Shown piece after piece: positions 43,302 to 54,349 of a stretch of DNA of 64,000 bases. The notes beneath the pieces were generated by a model, which saw nothing but the letters and a program-made list of their open reading frames with translations, was not told the origin of the DNA and made no database searches. The first letter of the stretch is position 1. Each line of letters opens with the position of its first letter. The stretch comes from Mesonia oceanica. GTDB taxonomy: Bacteria > Bacteroidota > Bacteroidia > Flavobacteriales > Flavobacteriaceae. The position numbers and the translations under genes were made by a program. The stretch covers positions 62,001 through 126,000 of the forward strand of contig NZ_CABVMM010000007.1 in assembly GCF_902499555.1 (NCBI RefSeq). The letters run 5' to 3'.

Positions 43302-44537
43302 ATGGAGAATATCGAGCTAATTAGTTCTTTTTCAGAATTTAAAGATGATAAGTTGATAGATCGTGTAACCTTAATGGCGATCTTAGAAGATGTGTTTAGA
43401 AATGCCTTGAAAAAGAAATTTGGAGAAGATGATAATTTTGATATAATTATAAACCCTGATAAAGGGGATTTAGAAATTTGGAGAAATAGGGTCGTAGTGG
43501 CAGATGGTGAAGTTGAAGACGATAACCAAGAAATATCACTCTCCGCAGCAAGAAAAATTGAACCTGACTTTGAGGTAGGGGAAGATGTTTCTGAGGAAGT
43601 AAAATTAATAGATTTAGGGAGAAGGGCAATTTTAGCGTTAAGACAAAACTTAATCTCTAAAATTCATGAACACGATAATACCAATATCTACAAACAGTTT
43701 AAGGATTTAGAAGGAGAGATTTACAGTGCTGAGGTTCACCATATTCGTCATCGTGCCATCATTTTACTAGATGATGAAGGTAACGAATTGGTCATGCCAA
43801 AAGACCGACAAATTCCTTCAGATTTCTTTAGAAAAGGAGAGAATGTAAGAGGTGTAATAGAAAGTGTAGAGTTAAAAGGTAACAAACCGGTAATTATCCT
43901 TTCTAGAACAGCGCCTGTGTTCTTGGAAAAATTATTTGAACAAGAAATCCCAGAAGTTTTTGATGGGTTGATTACGGTTAAGAAAGTAGTAAGGATACCA
44001 GGTGAAAAAGCAAAAGTAGCTGTAGATTCTTACGATGATAGAATTGATCCTGTAGGAGCTTGTGTGGGAATGAAAGGTTCTCGAATTCACGGAATTGTTC
44101 GTGAGTTAGGGAATGAAAATATTGACGTTATTAATTATACCACCAATAGTCAATTGTTAATAACTAGGGCTTTAAGTCCTGCGAAAGTAATGTCTGTGAA
44201 AATTGACGACGAAACTAAAAGGGCAGAAGTTATGTTGAAGCCTGAAGAGGTTTCAAAAGCAATTGGTCGTGGAGGTCACAATATTAGGTTGGCAGGTCTT
44301 CTTACCGGCTATGAAATTGATGTTTATAGAGACGGTGAAGCGGAAGAAGATGTAGAACTTAGGGAATTTAGTGACGAGATTGAAGATTGGGTAATTAAAG
44401 AATTTTCACGTGTAGGTTTAGATACCGCAAAAAGCATCATTGAAAAAGATGTAAGTGACTTGGTGAAAATGACAGATTTGGAAGAAGAAACTATTCAAAA
44501 TGTAATCCAAATCTTAAAAGAAGAATTTGAAGACTAA
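43302..44537 (+). CDS. nusA: Transcription termination/antitermination protein NusA
   Basis: Binds RNA polymerase and controls pausing, termination and antitermination. 411 residues: N-terminal polymerase-binding domain (1-130), S1 domain (about 135-200), then two KH domains (CVGMKGSRIHGIVREL and AIGRGGHNIRLAG). The C-terminal acidic repeats of E. coli NusA are absent, as usual in Bacteroidota. Middle gene of the operon and possible regulator of its own leader hairpin. Confidence 0.97.
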   Translation: MENIELISSFSEFKDDKLIDRVTLMAILEDVFRNALKKKFGEDDNFDIIINPDKGDLEIWRNRVVVADGEVEDDNQEISLSAARKIEPDFEVGEDVSEEVKLIDLGRRAILALRQNLISKIHEHDNTNIYKQFKDLEGEIYSAEVHHIRHRAIILLDDEGNELVMPKDRQIPSDFFRKGENVRGVIESVELKGNKPVIILSRTAPVFLEKLFEQEIPEVFDGLITVKKVVRIPGEKAKVAVDSYDDRIDPVGACVGMKGSRIHGIVRELGNENIDVINYTTNSQLLITRALSPAKVMSVKIDDETKRAEVMLKPEEVSKAIGRGGHNIRLAGLLTGYEIDVYRDGEAEEDVELREFSDEIEDWVIKEFSRVGLDTAKSIIEKDVSDLVKMTDLEEETIQNVIQILKEEFED

Positions 44538-44609
44538 GGTTAATTATTTATTAAGTTGAACCATTAGTCAATTATATTAAGAATAAAGAGGTTAATTTAG
44601 AGGCAATTT

Positions 44610-47327
44610 ATGGCTGAAGCAAAAAATGTGCGATTAAATAAGGTATTACGTGAATTCAATATTTCATTGGACCGCGCTGTGGAGTATCTCTCTTCACAGG
44701 GGTACGATATTGATGCGCGTCCTACCACTAAAATTTCAGGTGAAGTTTATCAGGTTCTCTTTGAAAAATTTCAAACAGATAAAAGTAAGAAAGTAGCTTC
44801 TAAAGAAGTGAGTGAAGAGCGCAAGAAAGAGAAAGAAGAACTTCGTCTAGCTCGTGAAAAAGAGCAGCAGGAAAAATTACGCAAATTAGAAGAGGAGCGT
44901 AAAAAGAAAGAAGAGGAAGAGAAGGAGAAGGAGAAAGAAAGGCAGAAAGAGAAAGAGCGTATAGTTAAGGCTACAAGTAAATTGGATGGCCCTAAACAAG
45001 TAGGGAAAATAGATCTTGATAAAGGTAGAAAGCCTAAAAAGCAAGAGCCTAAAAAAGAGAATAAGCCTCAGCCTCAAAAGCAAGAAAAACCTGAGCCGGA
45101 AACTAAAAAACCGGTGGCTTCTTCAGTTAAAAAAGATACCGAAAGCACACCTAGTGCGCCTAAAGAAGATCGAGTGGAAACCAAGTACCAAAAACTCGAT
45201 GGTCCTAACTTTACAGGTCAGAAGATAGACTTAAGTCAATTTAAAAAGCCTGCGAAGAAGAAAGACGATAAGAAAAACGAAAAAGCTTCAGATAATAAGA
45301 AGAAGCGTAGAAGAAGAATTAGTAAAGATTCTGGTAGCGGTAATAATAAAAAAGGAAACTTCAACAAAGGCAACAATAGAGGACCGGCACGCGGAAGAAA
45401 GAAAGTTGCTAAGGAAGAGCCTACAGAAGAAGAAGTACAAAAGCAAATTAGAGAGACCCTAGAAAAACTTCAAGGGAAATCATCTAAAGGTAAGGGTGCT
45501 AAATATAGAAGAGATAAGAGAGATCAGCACCGTCAAAAAACCGAAGAAGAACAAGCGCAATTAGAGCAAGAAAGTAAAACACTTAAAGTAACAGAGTTTG
45601 TTACGGTAAGTGAAGTGGCTACGATGATGGATGTACCGGTAACAAAGGTAATTTCTGCTTGTATGTCACTGGGAATGATGGTGACGATGAATCAGCGTTT
45701 AGATGCTGAAACCTTAACTATTGTTGCTGAAGAATTTGGTTATGAAGTAGAATTTGTTACGGCAGATCTTGAAGAAACCGTTGATGTGGAAGAAGATGCG
45801 CCGGAAGATTTATCCCCTCGTGCTCCAATTGTAACCGTAATGGGTCACGTAGATCACGGTAAAACCTCTTTACTGGATTATATTCGTAAAGCTAATGTAA
45901 TTGCAGGAGAGAGTGGTGGTATTACCCAGCATATCGGAGCCTATGGAGTAGAGTTGGATAGCGGTCAAAAAATAGCATTTTTAGATACACCGGGTCACGA
46001 AGCTTTTACGGCGATGAGGGCTCGTGGAGCACAAGTTACCGATATTGCGGTGATTGTAATTGCAGCAGACGATGATGTGATGCCGCAAACCAAAGAAGCT
46101 ATTTCTCACGCTCAGGCAGCAGGAGTTCCTATTATTTTTGCGATAAATAAAGTGGATTTACCAACCTCTAATCCAGAAAAGATTAAAGAGAAACTTGCTT
46201 CTATGAATTTATTGGTAGAAGACTGGGGAGGTAAAGTTCAGTCGCAAGATATTTCAGCAAAACAAGGAACCGGGGTTAATGAATTACTTGAAAAAGTTCT
46301 TTTAGAAGCAGAAATTTTAGAGCTACAAGCCAATCCAGATAAATTAGCTTCTGGAGCAGTGGTAGAGGCTTATTTAGATAAAGGTAGAGGTTATGTTTCT
46401 ACCATTCTTGTTCAGGCAGGAACCCTTAAAATTGGTGATTATGTGTTAGCCGGTACTACTAGTGGTAAGATCAAAGCGATGCAGGATGAGCGAGGTAATA
46501 ATGTAAAAGAGGCAGGTCCTTCAACGCCGGTATCTATTTTAGGGCTTGATGGTGCGCCACAAGCAGGAGATAAGTTTTCGGTGATGCAGGATGAGCGTGA
46601 GGCGAAAGAAATTGCTGCTAAACGTACACAGTTGCAGCGAGAGCAAAGTGTAAGAACACAGCGTCATATTACCTTGGATGAAATTGGTAGACGTATTGCA
46701 CTTGGTGATTTCCAAGAGCTGAATATTATCTTGAAAGGTGATGTGGATGGTTCTGTGGAAGCCTTAACAGATAGTTTCCAGAAATTATCTACAGAAGAAA
46801 TACAAGTAAATATTATCCATAAAGGAGTTGGGGCTATTACAGAAAGTGATGTGTTGTTAGCTTCTGCTTCAGATGCGATTATTATCGGATTTAACGTAAG
46901 ACCGGCAGGAAATGCTAGTCAGGTTGCGGACCGTGAAGAAATAGATATTAGAACATATTCTATCATCTACGATGCAATCAACGACTTAAAAGATGCGATG
47001 GAAGGTATGCTTTCACCAGAATTGAAAGAGGAAGTTACCGGTACCGCAGAGATTAGGGAAACCTTTAAAATTTCTAAAATCGGAACCATTGCAGGTTGTA
47101 TGGTGACCAGTGGAAAAATTTACAGAAATAGTGGTATAAGACTAATTAGAGAAGGTGTGGTTGTCTATACCGGAGAATTAGCTTCCTTAAAACGTTTTAA
47201 AGACGATGTAAAAGAAGTTTCAAAAGGTTACGATTGTGGTATGCAGGTGAAGAATTACAATGATATTAGAGAAGGAGATGTAATTGAAGCTTACCGAGAA
47301 GTAGAGGTGAAGAAAACGCTTAAATAA
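44610..47327 (+). CDS. infB: Translation initiation factor IF-2
   Basis: GTPase that brings initiator tRNA to the 30S subunit. 905 residues. An N-terminal domain ([20 protein letters not shown]) is followed by a long Lys/Glu-rich linker (about 60-310), common in this phylum. The G domain has [17 protein letters not shown] and NKVD. Domains II to IV follow. Ends the rimP-nusA-infB operon with a strong terminator behind it. Confidence 0.98.
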   Translation: MAEAKNVRLNKVLREFNISLDRAVEYLSSQGYDIDARPTTKISGEVYQVLFEKFQTDKSKKVASKEVSEERKKEKEELRLAREKEQQEKLRKLEEERKKKEEEEKEKEKERQKEKERIVKATSKLDGPKQVGKIDLDKGRKPKKQEPKKENKPQPQKQEKPEPETKKPVASSVKKDTESTPSAPKEDRVETKYQKLDGPNFTGQKIDLSQFKKPAKKKDDKKNEKASDNKKKRRRRISKDSGSGNNKKGNFNKGNNRGPARGRKKVAKEEPTEEEVQKQIRETLEKLQGKSSKGKGAKYRRDKRDQHRQKTEEEQAQLEQESKTLKVTEFVTVSEVATMMDVPVTKVISACMSLGMMVTMNQRLDAETLTIVAEEFGYEVEFVTADLEETVDVEEDAPEDLSPRAPIVTVMGHVDHGKTSLLDYIRKANVIAGESGGITQHIGAYGVELDSGQKIAFLDTPGHEAFTAMRARGAQVTDIAVIVIAADDDVMPQTKEAISHAQAAGVPIIFAINKVDLPTSNPEKIKEKLASMNLLVEDWGGKVQSQDISAKQGTGVNELLEKVLLEAEILELQANPDKLASGAVVEAYLDKGRGYVSTILVQAGTLKIGDYVLAGTTSGKIKAMQDERGNNVKEAGPSTPVSILGLDGAPQAGDKFSVMQDEREAKEIAAKRTQLQREQSVRTQRHITLDEIGRRIALGDFQELNIILKGDVDGSVEALTDSFQKLSTEEIQVNIIHKGVGAITESDVLLASASDAIIIGFNVRPAGNASQVADREEIDIRTYSIIYDAINDLKDAMEGMLSPELKEEVTGTAEIRETFKISKIGTIAGCMVTSGKIYRNSGIRLIREGVVVYTGELASLKRFKDDVKEVSKGYDCGMQVKNYNDIREGDVIEAYREVEVKKTLK

Positions 47328-47347
47328 AGCTAAGTTTTATATTCAAT

Positions 47348-47383
47348 AAAAAAAGCGACTTGATCATCAAGTCGCTTTTTTGT
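47348..47383. terminator. Bidirectional terminator behind infB and the SPOR gene
   Basis: GCGACTTGAT / ATCAAGTCGC, a perfect 10-bp stem, flanked by A on the left and T on the right, between two convergent genes. It can serve both strands. Confidence 0.85.
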
Positions 47384-47401
47384 TTTCATTTCTTATGAGT
47401 T

Positions 47402-47788
47402 TTAAGGCTTGAAAATAATAGCGCTCTTAAATTCATTATGAAGCCTTGCAAATGCTCTTTCAGCTTCTAGTTTGTTCCTGAAATTGCCTACCCAAACTTT
47501 GTAGTTAGGGGTTTCAAAAACAATATCTGATTTCCATTCGCTAAAGAGTTTTTCGTATTTATCTTTTACCTTGTTTGCTTCATTTAAATTAGATCCATAA
47601 AACAACTGGATTTTGTAGCGTTCATTTAATTGATTGTTTTCAGTCATTTTTGCCTTTAGTACCAATAATTCTTGTATTAAGGGATCGGCTTCAATTGAAT
47701 TTTGAGCATTTGATTTGCTGGCAGTAAAAAAACAAGTTGCTGCAAATAAGCTAGCTATAAGGATTGATTTCATTTTCATTTTAAACAA
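47402..47788 (-). CDS. SPOR domain protein
   Basis: 128 residues. Signal peptide ends at SNAQ (about residue 29). The C-terminal ~70 residues form a SPOR domain (YKIQLFYGSNLNEANKVKD ... YKVWVGNFRNKLEAERAF), which binds denuded glycan strands of peptidoglycan at division sites or sacculus openings. Possible start at the fourth or sixth codon (MKMKSIL, MKSIL). Convergent with infB. Confidence 0.88.
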   Translation of the reverse strand: MFKMKMKSILIASLFAATCFFTASKSNAQNSIEADPLIQELLVLKAKMTENNQLNERYKIQLFYGSNLNEANKVKDKYEKLFSEWKSDIVFETPNYKVWVGNFRNKLEAERAFARLHNEFKSAIIFKP

Positions 47789-47901
47789 TTTTATACAAAA
47801 ATAGAACTTATTCTGTATTTCTAATCAAGCTTCTTTATTTAGAAATATTATAAATTAGACATTAACAATACGCTAACATTCCTAAAATCATCTTTAAGTA
47901 T

Positions 47902-47909
47902 TACTTTTG
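47902..47909 (+). promoter_or_regulatory. -7 element upstream of the act operon
   Basis: TACTTTTG matches TAnnTTTG, giving a leader of about 85-90 bases before actA. No clear -33 TTG. Confidence 0.4.
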
Positions 47910-48001
47910 TCGGGGAATTTTACGGTCTGTTTTGAAGGTTAACGAGCTAACTTATTCATTATAAAAACCGTACCAAACTAAGATGTTAATTCAGCTGTAA
48001 T

Positions 48002-49381
48002 ATGGAAAAGGTGAACATCCGCCATTCAATTTCAAAAACGCTACTTTTCTTATTAGTAGTCTTATTTTCATTTTCACAATCATTTGGTCAGGAGAAATCC
48101 GCTAGCGGTCAAGATAACGGGGAGGCTATTCAGGCTGCTCAAGAAGAGACTGCCGGAGCTTCAGATACTGCGGAATCTGCTGCAGATGGGCTAGGTGATC
48201 CTGCTAAAGGCAAGGAGTTATTTAATTCTTTGTGTGCTTCTTGTCATAAACGTTACAAGCGATCTACCGGTCCTGCGTTGAACGGTGTGACCAGTAGACA
48301 TAGTATGGATTGGTTGTATAGCTGGATTAAAAATAGTCAAGCTATGATTGCGTCAGGTGATGCTGAGGCAGTAGCTATCTATGAGGAGTTTAATCAAACG
48401 GCAATGACGCCATTCCCTCAACTTTCTAATGAGGATATCGATAATATTTTAGCTTATGTAGAGCAGCCAAAACCTGAACCTACTGCAGTAGTAGATGGAG
48501 GTGCTGGTGGTGCTTCCGGTTCAGGAAGTGGTAGTGGTGTTTCTACAGATATTATTTTAGGGGTGCTGGCATTTGTATTGTTGTTGTTAGTAGTGGTTTT
48601 GGTTTTAGTAAACAAAACCCTGAACAATTTTGCAGCAGCAAGCGGCGTAGAGCTTTCTAAAAAAGAAACTAGTGGTAAGCCGATTTGGAGAGCTTTTGCG
48701 GAAAACCAATTCTTGGTAATTGTAACTTCTATTTTCTTCTTGTTGGCAGCGGCTTATTTTGCTTATGGTTATTTGATGCAGGTAGGTGTAGATCAAACTT
48801 ACCAGCCTGTGCAGCCTATTCATTTCTCACATAGAATTCATGCGGGAGATAATGGTGTGGATTGTAAGTATTGTCACTCTTCAGCTAGAGTTAGTAAAAC
48901 TTCCGGTGTGCCTTCCTTGAATGTTTGTATGAACTGTCATAAGGTGATTAGTGAAGTTGCTCCTGAAACGGCTACGGAAGATTTTTCTAAAGAATTTTAC
49001 GATAAAGAAATCGCTAAGTTGTATAATGCAGTTGGTTGGGATGCAACTACGCAATCTTATACTGGTGAAGAACAACCTGTGAAATGGGTGAGAGTTCATA
49101 ACTTGCCAGATTTTGCATACTATAATCACTCGCAGCACGTAACTGTCGCTGGAATCGAGTGTCAGCAGTGTCATGGTCCTGTTCAGGAAATGGAAGTGCT
49201 TTATCAGTTTGCTCCATTAACGATGGGCTGGTGTATTAACTGTCACAGAGAAACGAATGTGAATTTAGAAGGTAGTGGTTACTACGATAAAATTCACGAA
49301 CAATTATCAAAAAAATACGGTGTAGAGACATTGACAGCGGCACAGATGGGTGCTACAGAATGTGGAAAATGTCATTACTAA
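48002..49381 (+). CDS. actA: Alternative complex III subunit ActA, multiheme cytochrome c
   Basis: Periplasmic multiheme subunit of the menaquinol:cytochrome c oxidoreductase. 459 residues. A signal peptide is followed by a class I cytochrome domain with CASCH (about residue 79), a membrane helix (about 183-203), then a second helix. The classic ActA part has five CxxCH sites: CKYCH, CMNCH, CQQCH, CINCH and CGKCH. That makes six hemes, one more than the five of the core ActA. First gene of actABCDEF-coxBA. Confidence 0.9.
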   Translation: MEKVNIRHSISKTLLFLLVVLFSFSQSFGQEKSASGQDNGEAIQAAQEETAGASDTAESAADGLGDPAKGKELFNSLCASCHKRYKRSTGPALNGVTSRHSMDWLYSWIKNSQAMIASGDAEAVAIYEEFNQTAMTPFPQLSNEDIDNILAYVEQPKPEPTAVVDGGAGGASGSGSGSGVSTDIILGVLAFVLLLLVVVLVLVNKTLNNFAAASGVELSKKETSGKPIWRAFAENQFLVIVTSIFFLLAAAYFAYGYLMQVGVDQTYQPVQPIHFSHRIHAGDNGVDCKYCHSSARVSKTSGVPSLNVCMNCHKVISEVAPETATEDFSKEFYDKEIAKLYNAVGWDATTQSYTGEEQPVKWVRVHNLPDFAYYNHSQHVTVAGIECQQCHGPVQEMEVLYQFAPLTMGWCINCHRETNVNLEGSGYYDKIHEQLSKKYGVETLTAAQMGATECGKCHY

Positions 49382-49410
49382 TTTAATAAGAAGCTAATTC
49401 TATATATAAT

Positions 49411-52400
49411 ATGTCATCAAACAAGAAATACTGGAGAGGTGTTGAGGAGCTAAACGAAACTAGCCCTGTTGTTGAGAAGCTTCGACAAAACGAATTTGTA
49501 GAAGAAATTCCTACAGATGAGTTTTTGGGTGATAAAGAATCTTTAGAAAGTTCAGCAACTTCAAGAAGGGATTTTTTAAAGTTCGTTGGTTTCAGTACAG
49601 CGGCTGCGTCTTTAGCGGCGTGTGAAGGTCCTGTTACTAAAACCATTCCTTACGTTGTACAGCCAGATAGAATTGTTCCTGGAGTAGCGAATTACTATGC
49701 TACCACTATGGCGGATGGATTCGATTTTGCTAGTGTTTTAGTAAAAACAAGAGAAGGAAGGCCTATTAAGATTGAAAGTAATAAAATGGCTAAAGCTTCC
49801 CTTGGTGCTAATGCTAGGGTTCATGCTTCCGTTTTATCTTTATATGATAATCAAAGAATAAAGCGTCCACAGATTGATGGTGAGGATGTTTCTTGGGAAG
49901 AGTTTGATCGTCAAGTGGGTAATGCTTTGCAAAATGTTGGTGGGCAAAAAGTGTTGTTGACTTCAACAATGGCAAGTCCTTCAACTTCTAATTTGATCAA
50001 AGAATTTTCAGCTAAATATGGTAATGTAAAGCATGTGGTTTATGATGCGGTTTCTGAAGATGCGGCGTTAGATGCGTATCAGATGAAATACGGAGAGCGT
50101 GCTTTAGGGAATTACGATTTTGAAAAAGCTGAAGTTATAGTTTCTATTGGGGCGGATTTCTTAGGAGATTGGCAAGCCGGTGGAAACGATGTAGGGTATT
50201 CTAAAAGTAGAATCCCTAAAAATGGAAAAATGTCTCGTCATATTCAGTTTGAATCTAATATGACACAAACAGGAGCAAAAGCAGACAAGCGTGTTCCGTT
50301 AAAGCCTTCTCAGCAAAAAGCGGTGTTAGCTGCTATTTATGGTTATGTAGTTGGTGGAGGTTCAAAAAATAAATTGTCGCCAGCGTTGGATGATGTTGTA
50401 GTGAAGGCGGCAAGACAATTAAGAAGTGCCGGTGCCGGTGCGGTTGTGGTTTCTGGTATTCCAGATGTAGATGCGCAATCGTTGGTGTTGGCGATAAATG
50501 AAGCTTTAGGTAGTCGGGTGATGGATAGGAATAATCCTAAACTGATTCGTAAAGGTAATGCTAAGCAAGTGGCTCAATTGGTAAAAGATATGAACTCCGG
50601 TAGTGTTGGAGCACTTTTAACTGTTGGGGTGAATCCTGCTTTTAGTTTGCCGAATGCAGAAGCTTTTAAAGAAGGGATGAAAAAAGTGGAGGTTTCTGTG
50701 GCTTTTTCAATGAAAAAAGACGAAACCGCTAAGCTTTCAAAATATATAGCGGCTACACCTCATTACTTAGAGAGTTGGGGGGATGTGCAGTTAACTAAGA
50801 AGAATTTTAGTTTAATGCAGCCTACAATTAGACCGCTTTTTGATACCCGTCAGTTTCAAGATACTTTATTGAAATGGACAGGTTCTGAAATGAATTATAG
50901 AGATTATATTAAAGAGACTTGGGCTAGTAATCTTTCTGGAAGAGGTTGGAATCAGGCATTGCATGATGGTGTTTTTGAAGCAAATTCACCTGTATCATCA
51001 ATAGCGACTGAGGAAGGTGATGTTGCAGGAATGGGGACGATGAGTGCTCCTAATTATTCTTCAGCAGTCAATAACTTATCTTCGGATGAAGGTTCTGAGT
51101 TTGAATTAAGTCTTTATACTAAAGTTTCTTTAGGAGATGGAGGTCAAGCCAATAACCCTTGGTTGCAAGAGTTTCCAGATCCAATTACTCGTGTTTCTTG
51201 GGATAACTACTTGTTGATTTCTAAACCTGATGCTGATAAATTGGGAGTTAAAAACCCAACAGTATCTAATGGAGCGTTAAACGGAAGTTATGTTAACTTG
51301 AAAGTTGGAGATGCGGTTGTGAAAAACGTACCGGTTATTATTCAGCCAGGTCAAGCAAAAGGAGCAGTTGGTTTAGCTTTAGGTTATGGAAGAAAAGAAG
51401 CTATTCAAAAAGAAATGCAGGTAGGGGTAAATGCTTATCCACTTTATAAGGACTTTAGTGCATTTCAAAATGTGACTATCGAAAAAGCAGATGGTATGCA
51501 CGAATTTGCTTGCGTACAGTTGCAAAGTACGATGGCAGGTCGTGATGATATTGTTAAGGAGACTACTTTAGAGATTTTTAATTCTAAAGATAAGCATTAC
51601 TGGAATCCAGTTCCTGAAGTAGATTACGATCATAATGAAATTTCAGTAAGAGAAGAAAAAGCAAGCTTGTGGAAAGAGTTTGATAGAGAAATTGGACATC
51701 ATTTTAATTTGTCTATTGACTTAAACGCTTGTACCGGTTGTGGTGCTTGTGTGATTGCTTGTCACTCTGAAAATAATGTTCCTGTTGTAGGTAAAGAGGA
51801 GGTAAGGAAGTTTAGAGATATGCACTGGTTGCGTATAGACCGTTACTATTCTTCTGCAGATACCTTCAAGCAAGAACAAGAAGATTTAGAAAACCTTGGA
51901 GCTTTTGAGACTTACGATAAAATAGAGAATGCTTCTTATGATAACCCAGAAGTAGCTTTTCAGCCGGTAATGTGTCAGCACTGTAATCACGCGCCTTGTG
52001 AAACAGTTTGTCCAGTAGCAGCCACTTCTCATGGTCGTCAAGGTCAAAACCATATGGCATATAACAGATGTGTGGGTACAAGATATTGTGCAAACAACTG
52101 TCCATATAAAGTACGTCGTTTTAACTGGTTCTTGTACAGTGAGAATGAAGAGTTTGATTATAATATGAATAACGATTTAGGAAGAATGGTTCTTAATCCT
52201 GATGTGACCGTAAGATCACGAGGGGTTATGGAGAAATGTTCTATGTGTATTCAAATCACTCAAAAAACAATTCTTGATGCTAAGCGTGAAGGAAGAGAAG
52301 TTGGAGATGATGAATTCTTCACTGCTTGTTCTAGAGCTTGTGACCAAGGAGCGATGACTTTTGGTGATATTAATAATAAAGACTCCAAAATTGTTGAGTT

Positions 52401-52497
52401 GAAAGAAGATGATCGTATGTATCATCTGTTAGAAAGTACAGGTACAAAACCTAATGTGATGTATCAAACTTTGGTAAAAAACACAGGAGATTTATAA
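49411..52497 (+). CDS. actB: Alternative complex III subunit ActB, iron-sulfur and molybdopterin-oxidoreductase-like
   Basis: 1028 residues. A twin-arginine signal SRRDFLKFVGFS lies about 50 residues in, the variant position typical of this family, and ends in a lipobox-like AAC. The large middle part resembles molybdopterin oxidoreductases without the cofactor. The C-terminal ferredoxin-like part has CTGCGACVIACHSEN, CQHCNHAPCETVCPVAA, CVGTRYCANNCPYKVRR and CSMCI...C...C, so three 4Fe-4S and one 3Fe-4S clusters are likely. Passes electrons from ActC towards the hemes. Confidence 0.95.
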   Translation: MSSNKKYWRGVEELNETSPVVEKLRQNEFVEEIPTDEFLGDKESLESSATSRRDFLKFVGFSTAAASLAACEGPVTKTIPYVVQPDRIVPGVANYYATTMADGFDFASVLVKTREGRPIKIESNKMAKASLGANARVHASVLSLYDNQRIKRPQIDGEDVSWEEFDRQVGNALQNVGGQKVLLTSTMASPSTSNLIKEFSAKYGNVKHVVYDAVSEDAALDAYQMKYGERALGNYDFEKAEVIVSIGADFLGDWQAGGNDVGYSKSRIPKNGKMSRHIQFESNMTQTGAKADKRVPLKPSQQKAVLAAIYGYVVGGGSKNKLSPALDDVVVKAARQLRSAGAGAVVVSGIPDVDAQSLVLAINEALGSRVMDRNNPKLIRKGNAKQVAQLVKDMNSGSVGALLTVGVNPAFSLPNAEAFKEGMKKVEVSVAFSMKKDETAKLSKYIAATPHYLESWGDVQLTKKNFSLMQPTIRPLFDTRQFQDTLLKWTGSEMNYRDYIKETWASNLSGRGWNQALHDGVFEANSPVSSIATEEGDVAGMGTMSAPNYSSAVNNLSSDEGSEFELSLYTKVSLGDGGQANNPWLQEFPDPITRVSWDNYLLISKPDADKLGVKNPTVSNGALNGSYVNLKVGDAVVKNVPVIIQPGQAKGAVGLALGYGRKEAIQKEMQVGVNAYPLYKDFSAFQNVTIEKADGMHEFACVQLQSTMAGRDDIVKETTLEIFNSKDKHYWNPVPEVDYDHNEISVREEKASLWKEFDREIGHHFNLSIDLNACTGCGACVIACHSENNVPVVGKEEVRKFRDMHWLRIDRYYSSADTFKQEQEDLENLGAFETYDKIENASYDNPEVAFQPVMCQHCNHAPCETVCPVAATSHGRQGQNHMAYNRCVGTRYCANNCPYKVRRFNWFLYSENEEFDYNMNNDLGRMVLNPDVTVRSRGVMEKCSMCIQITQKTILDAKREGREVGDDEFFTACSRACDQGAMTFGDINNKDSKIVELKEDDRMYHLLESTGTKPNVMYQTLVKNTGDL

Positions 52498-52530
52498 AAT
52501 TAGTTAAAGAATCAATTATTAATTAAGAAT

Positions 52531-54348
52531 ATGTCGTCACATTACGAAGCACCTATAAGAGAGCCTTTAGTTACTGGAGAGAAATCGTACCACGATGTTA
52601 CTTTAGATGTTGTGGCACCGGTAGAAGGGAAAGCAAATAAATCTTGGTGGTTAGTTTTCTCTATCGCCTTAGTGGCATTTTTATGGGGATTAGGTTGTAT
52701 AATATATACTGTTTCTACAGGTATCGGATCTTGGGGATTAAACAAAACCATTGGATGGGCTTGGGATATTACCAATTTCGTATGGTGGGTAGGTATTGGT
52801 CACGCAGGAACGTTGATTTCTGCTGTACTATTGCTTTTCCGTCAAAAATGGAGAATGGCGGTAAACCGTTCTGCCGAAGCGATGACAATTTTCGCGGTAG
52901 TGCAGGCGGGTCTTTTTCCAATTATTCACATGGGACGTCCTTGGTTGGCGTATTGGGTGTTACCTATTCCTAACCAATTTGGTTCTTTATGGGTGAACTT
53001 TAACTCACCTTTGCTTTGGGATGTTTTTGCGATTTCAACGTATCTTTCTGTTTCATTAGTGTTTTGGTGGACAGGTTTACTTCCAGATTTTGCGATGATC
53101 CGTGATAGAGCAACAAAACCTTTTCAGAAGAAAATATATAGTATTTTAAGTTTTGGTTGGAGTGGTCGTGCAAAAGACTGGCAACGTTTTGAAGAAGTGT
53201 CTTTAGTACTTGCAGGTTTAGCAACTCCACTTGTACTTTCTGTACACACGATTGTATCTTTTGACTTTGCAACTTCGTTAGTACCGGGATGGCACTCGAC
53301 CATCTTCCCTCCTTATTTCGTTGCAGGGGCGATTTTCTCTGGATTTGCTATGGTACAAACCCTTCTTATTATTATGAGAAAGGTAATCAACCTAGAAAAC
53401 TACATTACTATTCTTCATATTGAATATATGAATAAAGTAATCATTTTAACAGGTGGTATTGTTACCGTTGCTTATGTTACTGAATACTTTATAGGTTGGT
53501 ATTCTGGGATTTCTTACGAAAACTATACCTACTTATCTTTTGGAGCGGCAACAGGACCTTACGCTTGGGCATTCTGGGCATTAATTACCTGTAACTTTAT
53601 TGTGCCATTGACACTTTGGGTAAAAAAATTAAGAAGAAATATTTTCTGGACGTTTATCGTAGCTCTTGTGATTAACATAGGAATGTGGTTTGAGCGTTTC
53701 GATATTATTGTACTTTGTTTGAGTAAAGGTAGAACTCCTTCTTCTTGGGCAATGTTCTCTCCAACATTTATCGATATAGGTACTTTTGTTGGAACTATAG
53801 GGTTCTTCTTTGTATTGTTCTTATTATATGCAAGAACTTTCCCTGTAATCGCACAAGCAGAGGTGAAATCTATCTTAAAATCTTCAGGAGATAAATATAA
53901 GAGATTAAGAGAAGAGCACGGCGATGATCATCATATTGGTGAAATAGAGCAATATCCTGCATCTGGTGGACCTTCTGCAAATATAGAAGGTAATAAATCT
54001 GAAGAAGATTTAGATAGCTTTGGTTCAACTAATAAAAATGATGAAGATGAAATTGAAAATGCTTTATTAGATACTGAAGAGAAGCGTATAGCAGCTGAAA
54101 GATTAATTGATAAAGTTGGAGAATTTGATCCTGAAAAACAATCTGAAGATAATTTAGAAAAGATTAACGGATTAGGACCAATAACTGTTCAACAACTTCA
54201 TGAGTTAGGTATTTTTACTTACCATCAAGTGAGTAAAATGACGATGAAAGAATACAATGATTTAGATTTAATTATAGAAACCTTTAGTGCTTCTGTGGCC
54301 AAAGAAAAAGACTTTGCGGGACAGGCACAAAAACTTAAAAACAACTAG
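52531..54348 (+). CDS. actC: Alternative complex III subunit ActC with C-terminal helix-hairpin-helix extension
   Basis: NrfD/PsrC-like quinol-binding membrane subunit, 605 residues. About ten helices fill residues 35-445 (TNFVWWVGIGHAGTLISAVL, IHMGRPWLAYW). The last ~150 residues are soluble and acidic. They end in a helix-hairpin-helix-like unit, NLEKINGLGPITVQQLHELG (about residues 545-565), not needed for quinol chemistry. Its function is unknown. One base separates its stop from actD. Confidence 0.93.
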   Translation: MSSHYEAPIREPLVTGEKSYHDVTLDVVAPVEGKANKSWWLVFSIALVAFLWGLGCIIYTVSTGIGSWGLNKTIGWAWDITNFVWWVGIGHAGTLISAVLLLFRQKWRMAVNRSAEAMTIFAVVQAGLFPIIHMGRPWLAYWVLPIPNQFGSLWVNFNSPLLWDVFAISTYLSVSLVFWWTGLLPDFAMIRDRATKPFQKKIYSILSFGWSGRAKDWQRFEEVSLVLAGLATPLVLSVHTIVSFDFATSLVPGWHSTIFPPYFVAGAIFSGFAMVQTLLIIMRKVINLENYITILHIEYMNKVIILTGGIVTVAYVTEYFIGWYSGISYENYTYLSFGAATGPYAWAFWALITCNFIVPLTLWVKKLRRNIFWTFIVALVINIGMWFERFDIIVLCLSKGRTPSSWAMFSPTFIDIGTFVGTIGFFFVLFLLYARTFPVIAQAEVKSILKSSGDKYKRLREEHGDDHHIGEIEQYPASGGPSANIEGNKSEEDLDSFGSTNKNDEDEIENALLDTEEKRIAAERLIDKVGEFDPEKQSEDNLEKINGLGPITVQQLHELGIFTYHQVSKMTMKEYNDLDLIIETFSASVAKEKDFAGQAQKLKNN

Positions 54349-54349
54349 T

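Noticed and set aside
52644-52973. Frame of 109 codons inside actC
   Set aside because: Lies wholly inside a clearly conserved membrane protein gene in another frame.
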